A stretch of 45,646 nt of DNA from Gammaproteobacteria bacterium (lineage in GTDB: Bacteria; Pseudomonadota; Gammaproteobacteria; Steroidobacterales; JABDKV01): contig JAOTXU010000023.1 of assembly GCA_029862165.1 (NCBI GenBank), positions 1-45,646 on the forward strand, read 5' to 3'. Numbering within the stretch: position 1 is the stretch's first letter; each line of letters begins with the position of its first letter. The translations under genes were made by a program, and so were the position numbers. Positions 24,820 through 32,578 of this stretch are shown here, in pieces. The notes beneath the pieces are model-generated. The model was given only the letters and a program-made list of their open reading frames with translations, was not told where the DNA came from and searched no databases.

Positions 24820-27032
24820 TGCGCCGCGTCTTCATCGGTCTGATACTGCTCGGTTTCGTCACGCCCGTGTGGGCGGCGCAGCAAGCCGGCCAGGTTATTT
24901 TTGTGGCCGGGACAGTTACGGTTGAACGCGCCGAAACCGTTACGCTGAAAAAAACCGATCCGATCTACGAGGGCGACGTGGTTGTGACCGCTGCGAAATC
25001 GCGTGGCCAACTTCTTATGAAAGACGGGGCCAAGTTCTCGCTGCGTCCGGCCACCGAGTTCGCTGTCGAAGAGTACTTTTTGGCTGGAGATGAGCGGGAA
25101 CAGCCCGCAGGCCCGGTAGTTGTCGCTGCCAACAACGGTGCGGTCACCAGTTTGATTAAAGGTGGTTTCCGCACTATTTCGGGTGCAATCGGCAAAGACG
25201 ATCCCGAAGAGTATGTCGTAAATACCCCCGCGGCGACGATGGGCATACGCGGCACACATTACAGCGCCGTGTGGTGCGCCGGTGATTGCCTGCCGCCAGA
25301 AGCCGATCCCGAGGCAGTCCCCGACGGCCTTTATATTGGAGTGACAGAAGGCATCGTGGCCGTCGCCAATCTCAGTGGCGAATACACGATGGGTGCCGGC
25401 GAGTATTACTACGTGCAGGATTTCGAAGCAGCACCAGTCCGCTTGCCGGAACCGCCGAGCATACTAGGCGATACAGGCGAATCCGAGGAAGCAGCAGAGG
25501 AAGAATCAGAGGAAGAATCAGAAGAATCTTCCGAGGAATCTTCCGAGGAATCTTCAGAGGAACCAGAGGAGTCGTCGGAAGACTCTTCGGAATCGTCTGA
25601 AGAAACAGCGGCGGCATCTGAGGAGGGTTCGGCGGAGACGACGGCAGAATCACAGACAGCCCAAACAGAGACGGCGACAGAGACCACAACAGAGACGACG
25701 GCGCAATCACAGACGACGGCGCAATCACAGACAGCGACCCAAACTGAGACAGCTGCGGCAGAAGTCGCCGAAACGATTGTCGCAATCGGGCCTTCTGCGT
25801 CGGAGAGTATCGGTCTCGGTTCGCCCGATTCTGGGTTGGATTCTGGTTCAGGCGACTTTACCGCCAGTGCGGCTACTGGGCCGGAATCGTCAGACGAATC
25901 GTCCGATGAGTCGTCGGAGGCGTCGTCAGAAGAATCGTCGGGCGAAACGTCGTCGGAGGAGTCATCGGAAGAATCTGCTGATGAATCGGCACAAGCGGAC
26001 AGTTCATCGGACGGTGATGGATCGACTGATGGATCAACTGACGGATCCGCTGAAGGATCATCAGACGGTACCGTGGCATCAACGACCAGTTCGACCAGTT
26101 CGACCAGTTCGACCAGTTCGACCAGTTCGACCAGTTCAACCAGTACAAGCAGCGCGACTAGCTCGACCAGTAGTACAACGAGTTTCGGCGATTCATTCAG
26201 CAGTGGATCGAGTTTCGGCGGCGGATCGGTGGGCGGTGACACCGAGACCACCGTTTCATCCGAGCCGCCGATTCCGATAATGACCGAAACCGGCGCGACT
26301 CTGGAAGCCGGAGAGTTACCCAGCGGCCGGTCCGTTGCAGTGGGTAGCGGAACGATCTCCGGCTTTAGCACAAGCGTGTTTACGGGCTCTTCAAGCGTTG
26401 GCTCGCGGACTTTTTCTGGCAACGACCTCACCGAATTTCAATCGACACCCACAACCGCTGATTCGTCGTATGCGATTGGTACGGCCGGCATTCGCGATGA
26501 CGGCTTCAATCCGGCAACGGGAATCGGCTGGGGACGCTGGACGGGTGGATCGGGCACGATAACCGAAGTCGACAGCTCAGTGGTTAATGTGGATTTAAGC
26601 GAGCAAAGCCTGCATTGGGTCTATGGGCCCGAGGCGCCCCCGGTTATTCCAGTGACGGGCAGCGCGAATTACACGTTGGTCGTTGGCAACACCGACCCAA
26701 CCGATACGATCGGTAATAGTGGCGTGTTAGGTAACGCCAGTCTGTTGGCTAACTTCACTTCTGCGACAGTACAAAGCGAAATATCGCTGGGTATCGCCGG
26801 CAATGTGTGGGAAGCCAGTGGTAGCGGCACGATTTCCAGCGAGCTATTCAACGGTCTTTACAACTCACTGCTTATCGATGGACAGACTGGTGGCAGCGGC
26901 AATTTCAGCGGTTTCTTTGGCTCGCCCGGCACGAACAGCCTGCCGAACGGGGCCGGCCTCACTTACGGACTGACCAACCCCGCGGGCATATCGGTCTCAG
27001 GCGCTGTGGTTTTTGGGGCGCCCACACCTTAA
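24816..27032 (+). CDS. FecR-domain protein with a TbpB-like C-terminal beta domain (candidate Slam cargo)
   Basis: 738 residues. A signal peptide (ending VWAA) has no lipobox. The FecR-type domain spans about residues 45-200 with the hallmark NTPAATMGIRGTHYS; two Cys (WCAGDC) follow. A long low-complexity linker (about 220-470) runs Glu/Ser, then Thr/Gln, then Glu/Ser, then Ser-Thr repeats. From about residue 600 the sequence resembles the barrel of transferrin-binding-protein-B-type lipoproteins: ANFTSATVQSEISLG, WEASGSGTIS, GSGNFSGFFGSPG and a final strand before PTP. Such barrels are what Slam translocators recognise. Directly overlapping a Slam-like gene (ATGA), it is the likely exported cargo, a surface or released protein. 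The role of the FecR part is unknown. Confidence 0.72.
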   Translation: MMRRVFIGLILLGFVTPVWAAQQAGQVIFVAGTVTVERAETVTLKKTDPIYEGDVVVTAAKSRGQLLMKDGAKFSLRPATEFAVEEYFLAGDEREQPAGPVVVAANNGAVTSLIKGGFRTISGAIGKDDPEEYVVNTPAATMGIRGTHYSAVWCAGDCLPPEADPEAVPDGLYIGVTEGIVAVANLSGEYTMGAGEYYYVQDFEAAPVRLPEPPSILGDTGESEEAAEEESEEESEESSEESSEESSEEPEESSEDSSESSEETAAASEEGSAETTAESQTAQTETATETTTETTAQSQTTAQSQTATQTETAAAEVAETIVAIGPSASESIGLGSPDSGLDSGSGDFTASAATGPESSDESSDESSEASSEESSGETSSEESSEESADESAQADSSSDGDGSTDGSTDGSAEGSSDGTVASTTSSTSSTSSTSSTSSTSSTSTSSATSSTSSTTSFGDSFSSGSSFGGGSVGGDTETTVSSEPPIPIMTETGATLEAGELPSGRSVAVGSGTISGFSTSVFTGSSSVGSRTFSGNDLTEFQSTPTTADSSYAIGTAGIRDDGFNPATGIGWGRWTGGSGTITEVDSSVVNVDLSEQSLHWVYGPEAPPVIPVTGSANYTLVVGNTDPTDTIGNSGVLGNASLLANFTSATVQSEISLGIAGNVWEASGSGTISSELFNGLYNSLLIDGQTGGSGNFSGFFGSPGTNSLPNGAGLTYGLTNPAGISVSGAVVFGAPTP
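26091..26149 (+). repeat. 9-bp tandem repeat (Ser-Ser-Thr codons)
   Basis: About six and a half copies of the unit TCGACCAGT encode the STSSTS stretch of the linker. Copy-number change would alter linker length by three residues at a time without frameshift. Confidence 0.8.
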
Positions 27033-27035
27033 GTC

Positions 27036-30000
27036 ATGGCCACTTACACAAAAAATTGCCGTGTACTCATTGCCATGTTGGTGGCGGTGACGGTTTCGGC
27101 TTGTGGTGGTGGTGGCGGCAGCGACAACGCACCCGGCGGCGTCAGTTTCCCACCACCCACGAACGGCGGTGTGTTAGTCACCGGCACGGCTAGCAAGGGA
27201 CCGATGGAGCTATCGACCGTCAATCTTTTTCCGATTGATGATTCTGGAAACATCACCGGTCCTGCGGTCGTCACGACAACCACCGATGCCAACGGTAGTT
27301 TTAGCGCAACCATTCCGCCCGGCAGCGGTGCATTGTTAATCCGTGCCGGTGGCGGTTCCTATGTCGACGAAGCCGACCGCGAACCCGATCCGGCACTAAA
27401 ACGGCGCATATTCCTCGCAGACGATGAAGGGCTGGAAGGCTTGCTGCCGGTCGGCGTCACATCGATAACCGTTTCAGTCGTAACGCAGGCATTGGTGGAT
27501 GCGACGCGCCGCGAAGCACCGGCTGGTCTTTTCGTAGAGCAGTTCGGGGCTTTCCGCGCACTGGCCACTAACGCCTTTGGTTTCGATGTTGTCACGACAG
27601 CACCCGCCAACCCGGTATCTCCCGACCCAAATGCCACCGTAGCGCAACGCCAGTACGCCCTGGTACTGGGTGGTCTGGCTAATCTTATTAACCGCATTTC
27701 AGTCGAAGCAGGCTTCGCCGCGCCAACTATCGAGTCGATTCTGGCCGCATCAGATGATTTGTCCGATGGCCGCGTCGACGGGCTGATGGACGGTGCACCG
27801 GTTCTGGTCGCCTGCTTTGGCATCGAGGCGTTCTCGCTAAACGATGAGATTGCGCGTTTCTTCTTCAACAATTTTGACGCCTACCAAAACACGCCGCTGA
27901 TCACGGTTGATGAAAACATCCTTTCGCAGGCTGCCGTGGCGAACCTCGCACCGACGGCTGTTAACGATGCTTATCTTGTCGATGTCGGGACAACGTTAAC
28001 TGTCGGCGTCAGTAATGGTGTGTTGAGCAACGACTCCGATCCCGATGGTGATGTACTTAGTGCGGTGCTGGTGGCCGGACCGGCAAACGCGTCTGCGTTT
28101 AACCTCGCGGCTGACGGGTCATTTAGCTACACCCATGACGGCAGTGCCTTAGGCACGGACAGTTTCACTTACCTGGCCACCGATGGCGCAGACAACTCCA
28201 GCGTTGCCACCGTGACGCTGACCATCGATGTAGTTTGTGATCCTGGGGCGGGTCCGGAAGTACTGAAGAGCTACGATTTCGACGGCGATTTGTCCGACAC
28301 CTTGGGCAATGGCGCGGACTTGGTTGCGAGTGGCGGCACGGTCGATGCCGGTCGCTATTTCTTCGATCTTAATCAGGGTTTGCGGCTGACGACTGCCTTG
28401 CCATGCACAACCGATTACGCTATCGAGATACGTTTTCAGGCAAACGATAACGTTGGAGGTTTCAACAAGCTTATTGACTTCCAGGATCTGCAAAATGATA
28501 GCGGCCTCTACGTTCTGAATGGCGAGATTGACTTCTTTTCTGCCGGACCGACTGGCTTTGGTGTTGTTACACTGAATACCGACACAACGATCGGTATGAC
28601 GCATGAGGCAGGCCAGGCTTCAATCTATCAGGATGGTGTGTTGTTGTTCACCGTTGCAGATCCACTCGGTCAGGGGATCCCGTCTAATAATATTCTGAAT
28701 TTCTTTGTGGACGATTTCCCAACTGGCCAGAGCGAAGCTTTCGTGGGATCAGTCGACTTTATTCGTATTCACCGCGACGTGTCGACATTTACGACCGGCA
28801 CAACCAACACACCGCCGGTTGCTTTCGCCGATAACTATGCGCTCACCGTCGGCGGCACAATCACGGTACCAGCACCCGGTGTGCTTGAAAACGACACCGA
28901 TGCCGACGGCGATACACTCACCGCTCAGCTTATAGCCCCGACACCGACTAACGCGGCAGCGTTTGAGTTGTTTCCTGACGGTTCGTTTACGTACACCCAT
29001 GATGGTAGCGGTCCCGGCACCGACAATTTTGCTTACCTGGTAGACGATGGAACGATTGTTTCAAACCCGGCGTTGGTAACGCTAACAATAAATCCAATTA
29101 GCCTGACTTTGAACGGAACTGTGCGGGACTCCCTGGTGTTTGCCGAGGTTGTGGCGACCGTCGACGGTAGCGCATATGGCGGTGGCGTGACCGAGTTTGG
29201 GACTACCGCGGCGGCCGATGGCAGCTACAGCGTCACAATCGATTCAGTCAGCTCTGAAGATTTTGTGTCGCTAAGGGCGACCGGTGCCGGTGACGATGAC
29301 GACATTATCTTAAGAAGTATTGTGGGATCTACCCAGACTTTGCTGAATGCAGGCGGCATCGACAATATCGTCGACAACACGGAGCTTGCCGCAGTCGACC
29401 TCAGTTTCCTGTCAACAACGTTGGCCGTTCTGGCAGAGGAAAACAGTGTTGGTCCAATAGTCAGTGATGAGGCACTAGCCGAGGCTTCCGCAGCGGTCGA
29501 TTCGTCCACATTGATACGGCTAGCGGCAAGTCTCAAGACCATCGTTGAGACCGAACAAATTCAGATAGGCCTCGATACCGACACTATCTCGGCGCTGACC
29601 AACACTGCCTTGCGTAATGACATTGCAACGATGCTGGAGACCGTATTTCCGGATGACCTGGCTGCGGCAACAGCGCAGACAGCAGCCGATGTTCACGCGC
29701 CCTACGGTGCGGGTGAGATTCCGGGCACGCTGTATTTCACGGCGCATGGCAATTTAGGGTCTGGCTTCGTCGGCGGCGAAATCCGATTCAATCCCGCCGG
29801 ATCGGGCTCATATGCTGGTGGCAGTGGCACGACCGATACGACGTGGACAATCGATCAAAATGGCGACATCAGCGTGGACTTTACGACGCCATTTGAATTT
29901 GAGAATTTTGTGGACATCGGCGGTGTGCAGGAACAGCAGATTACGGCTTTCGACCGCGTCACGATCCAGCGTTTGATTGACGGCGCCCGGGCGGATCATG

Positions 30001-32423
30001 TTTTCGTCCTTTTCCACGAAACTGTCACCTATCCGCAGAATCCGTTAATTCCGACCGAGATCAATGAAGATTTGCCCGGGACAGCGTCAGCCCGTCTCAC
30101 TGTTGACCAGACGATTCCATTTACCGAAGTGGGGTTGCTCGGTCAGGGCCTGACGGCCACTTTCTATCATCAGGACAATGCTGCCGTCGGTGGAACCGTG
30201 CCGGAACAGGGCTTTGACACACTCGATTTCAATACCAACGGCACCGGCACGTCCCGACGCCGGGGGTTCGCGTTCACCTGGTCGATCAATGCATCGGGAT
30301 TCCTAAACGTCGTGTTTTCCAATGGGGACGAAAATACCTTTGTCGGTGTGCTCCCCGAAGAGGAAGGCGTGGTAAATGCGATCTTGCTCGGAAGCCCCGC
30401 GATTGATGCGCCATTCGCGCAACGCTCATATGCCGTAACCCGCGATGAAACACAGGCTTTTGACGAGCCATCCCTGGAAAACCGGCGTTTCAGATCGCTC
30501 GGGGCAACCGGCGGTACGCTTGACGGGCCTGGCATCTTTCCGTTTGACTTTGAGTTTTTTCCTGGTGGTATCGCTTGTCGCCAACCGGGTTTTGGAGGTT
30601 CGTCAGACTGGTCCTGGATTACGGTTAACGGTCGCATGGAGCTCACGCGGAACTTTAGTAATAATCCCGATTTCAAATTCTACCGAACCTGGCAACCGCT
30701 ACGACTGGTTGACGGTAACCGTTACTGGGTTATTGAAACTCTCGAAGCTGGAATAATTCTGACCCCAGCTGATGCCAGCGTGACGCCAGGTCGCGAGGCT
30801 ATCTATAGGTTACAGCAAACGCTGGACGGCAATGTCGGACCGACCGCTAATGGCGATCAGATCTTTATGGATGCCGGCTCGACGGTCAATATCTTGCGTA
30901 ATGAATTGTTCGCAAACGATACAGACCCTGAAGGTGATGAGATTTTCCTGGTGGCTAACGACTCAGTCAGCGCCAATGGCGCCACCATCACACAAATCGT
31001 TGACGCCACATTCACGGTTGTCGGCTTGAGCTATACACCACCACCGGGTTTCGTCGGCACGGACACCTTCACATATCAGATTTCGGACCAGCTCTGTAAC
31101 GGCCCGGCACCGGTCAGCGCAACGGTTTCGATTACGGTCGAACTGGCAGCCAACACCTATATTGTTGACCGGACGGTTTCTGGGGGAAGCATTCAGGGGA
31201 CGATCACAACGAACGGTACGATCGGACCGCTGGTAGAGTCCGACGTTTTAAGTTTTGACCTGGTCGTCGACGATGGAACGGATGAATTCGCGTTATCGTC
31301 AAGCGCCGGTGCCCGGCTGACAATATTGCAATTCACAGACCCAACCCCGAGCATCCTAACGGCGACCACCACCGAGCTGTTTTTTAATTTTGATTTCCCA
31401 GGCGGCGGAATCGTTGATTTTCAGCTCGGCTCGCCCGGTCCGTCCGCGTGGACTCTTTCGACTCAGGGCGGTGAACAAATCGTTCATAACATCGGCGGCG
31501 ACGTGCATAACCAGGCTGACTTCAATCAGACCGGCATCGTACCCATCGCGGGGATCGCGGTCGGCACGGGCGTCGTGTTCACGGTGTCCGAAGTAGGTAC
31601 CGATGTTCTGATCCAGGGGGCTGCCATCTACGACCTGACCGGGGCGACTCTCTTGGGCTTGGCCACTCAATCCGGATTTATTAATCCATCTGCCGGCCTG
31701 GCAGTTGGTGGGCCGTCTTTCACTGCTAACGTTGAGGCTTACTCGATGACAGTGAACGCCGGGGCCTTTGGTACCGGCGGCTTTGCTGGCGGGACCACGG
31801 ATATTGGTGACGTCTTCGGGTTCGATTCGGTTACCGGTTTCATTACAGTGCCGACAGGCTACACCAGCGGCCAGACTTTGTCCGGCTCCACACTAATAGC
31901 CGGACAGTCTTTCGCATCTCTTGGAATTATCCCGGGTGTGTACGAATATGCCATTCCGAACACCACAGTGACGCTTTTCGTTGGTGACGGTGGGCAGGGC
32001 ACCGCAACCACGTACTTCGTTGACCGGGCAGTTGGCAGCGCGGGAAGCGTACAGGGCACCATCACGACCAATGGAACGATGGGACCGCTGACCGCAGCCG
32101 ATATCATAGCCTTCGAATTGACGCTCAACGATGGCACTGATGTGTTTACTGTGTCGTCATCGGCTGGAGGTTTCATCGCCATAGACCCATTCGGCAGCCC
32201 TGAGTTTTTTACTGCAACCGCTGCCGGGCTCGTCATTGATTTCAATGCCGCAGGTCAAAACAACGTTTCATTCAATACGGCGACGACGCCTCCATCCGGT
32301 GGATGGGCATTTGCAAATGCGCCGATCATCGAGTCTATTTTGCACCAAGACCCAGGAGTGTTTTCTCACACACAGAACAACACTCAGTTGTCGGGGGCCG
32401 TGTTAATAGCAGTTGCACCATGA
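27036..32423 (+). CDS. 1,795-residue multidomain lipoprotein
   Basis: A lipoprotein signal peptide ends in VSAC (Cys23), followed by a Gly-rich tether. Domains in order: a carboxypeptidase-regulatory-like module (about 48-115), a helical segment (130-285), a cadherin-like Ig domain (305-400, FSYTHDGS), a LamG-like jelly roll (408-582), a second cadherin-like domain (592-687), further beta domains (690-1260), a third cadherin-like domain (1267-1369), and two related C-terminal modules (about 1375-1650 and 1658-1795) that share SxQGTITTNGTxGPL, a motif typical of PEP-CTERM-type proteins. No sorting helix is present at the end. It starts 3 bases after the FecR gene and belongs to the same operon, so it may be displayed with help from the Slam-like protein, though it has no TbpB-like barrel that I can see. 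Confidence 0.85.
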   Translation: MATYTKNCRVLIAMLVAVTVSACGGGGGSDNAPGGVSFPPPTNGGVLVTGTASKGPMELSTVNLFPIDDSGNITGPAVVTTTTDANGSFSATIPPGSGALLIRAGGGSYVDEADREPDPALKRRIFLADDEGLEGLLPVGVTSITVSVVTQALVDATRREAPAGLFVEQFGAFRALATNAFGFDVVTTAPANPVSPDPNATVAQRQYALVLGGLANLINRISVEAGFAAPTIESILAASDDLSDGRVDGLMDGAPVLVACFGIEAFSLNDEIARFFFNNFDAYQNTPLITVDENILSQAAVANLAPTAVNDAYLVDVGTTLTVGVSNGVLSNDSDPDGDVLSAVLVAGPANASAFNLAADGSFSYTHDGSALGTDSFTYLATDGADNSSVATVTLTIDVVCDPGAGPEVLKSYDFDGDLSDTLGNGADLVASGGTVDAGRYFFDLNQGLRLTTALPCTTDYAIEIRFQANDNVGGFNKLIDFQDLQNDSGLYVLNGEIDFFSAGPTGFGVVTLNTDTTIGMTHEAGQASIYQDGVLLFTVADPLGQGIPSNNILNFFVDDFPTGQSEAFVGSVDFIRIHRDVSTFTTGTTNTPPVAFADNYALTVGGTITVPAPGVLENDTDADGDTLTAQLIAPTPTNAAAFELFPDGSFTYTHDGSGPGTDNFAYLVDDGTIVSNPALVTLTINPISLTLNGTVRDSLVFAEVVATVDGSAYGGGVTEFGTTAAADGSYSVTIDSVSSEDFVSLRATGAGDDDDIILRSIVGSTQTLLNAGGIDNIVDNTELAAVDLSFLSTTLAVLAEENSVGPIVSDEALAEASAAVDSSTLIRLAASLKTIVETEQIQIGLDTDTISALTNTALRNDIATMLETVFPDDLAAATAQTAADVHAPYGAGEIPGTLYFTAHGNLGSGFVGGEIRFNPAGSGSYAGGSGTTDTTWTIDQNGDISVDFTTPFEFENFVDIGGVQEQQITAFDRVTIQRLIDGARADHVFVLFHETVTYPQNPLIPTEINEDLPGTASARLTVDQTIPFTEVGLLGQGLTATFYHQDNAAVGGTVPEQGFDTLDFNTNGTGTSRRRGFAFTWSINASGFLNVVFSNGDENTFVGVLPEEEGVVNAILLGSPAIDAPFAQRSYAVTRDETQAFDEPSLENRRFRSLGATGGTLDGPGIFPFDFEFFPGGIACRQPGFGGSSDWSWITVNGRMELTRNFSNNPDFKFYRTWQPLRLVDGNRYWVIETLEAGIILTPADASVTPGREAIYRLQQTLDGNVGPTANGDQIFMDAGSTVNILRNELFANDTDPEGDEIFLVANDSVSANGATITQIVDATFTVVGLSYTPPPGFVGTDTFTYQISDQLCNGPAPVSATVSITVELAANTYIVDRTVSGGSIQGTITTNGTIGPLVESDVLSFDLVVDDGTDEFALSSSAGARLTILQFTDPTPSILTATTTELFFNFDFPGGGIVDFQLGSPGPSAWTLSTQGGEQIVHNIGGDVHNQADFNQTGIVPIAGIAVGTGVVFTVSEVGTDVLIQGAAIYDLTGATLLGLATQSGFINPSAGLAVGGPSFTANVEAYSMTVNAGAFGTGGFAGGTTDIGDVFGFDSVTGFITVPTGYTSGQTLSGSTLIAGQSFASLGIIPGVYEYAIPNTTVTLFVGDGGQGTATTYFVDRAVGSAGSVQGTITTNGTMGPLTAADIIAFELTLNDGTDVFTVSSSAGGFIAIDPFGSPEFFTATAAGLVIDFNAAGQNNVSFNTATTPPSGGWAFANAPIIESILHQDPGVFSHTQNNTQLSGAVLIAVAP

Positions 32424-32578
32424 AATACCGTCAACCACACATTGAGATCCTTCGCTCGCTTCGACTTGACACTCGCAGACGCTGGCTGCTAACACCGGCC
32501 TTGATGCGATGCATGGCGGTTATCTTGTTTGTTTCAGCATCCGCTTTCACGCAAACACCCGGGTTTGCCTATGATTAG
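32420..32578 (+). CDS. 52-residue ORF coupled to both neighbours
   Basis: ATG 32420 overlaps the stop of the giant lipoprotein (ATGA), and its own end overlaps the ATG of the NHL gene by 8 bases. The N-terminal half is basic (RSLRLDTRRRW); the second half is a hydrophobic helix ending TQTPGFAYD, which resembles a membrane anchor or signal peptide. The double overlap argues for translation; the function is unknown. Confidence 0.5.
   Translation: MKYRQPHIEILRSLRLDTRRRWLLTPALMRCMAVILFVSASAFTQTPGFAYD

Noticed and set aside
25409..26431. 340-residue minus-strand ORF over the FecR linker
   Set aside because: Low-complexity mirror of the Ser/Glu linker, without a ribosome site or known domain.
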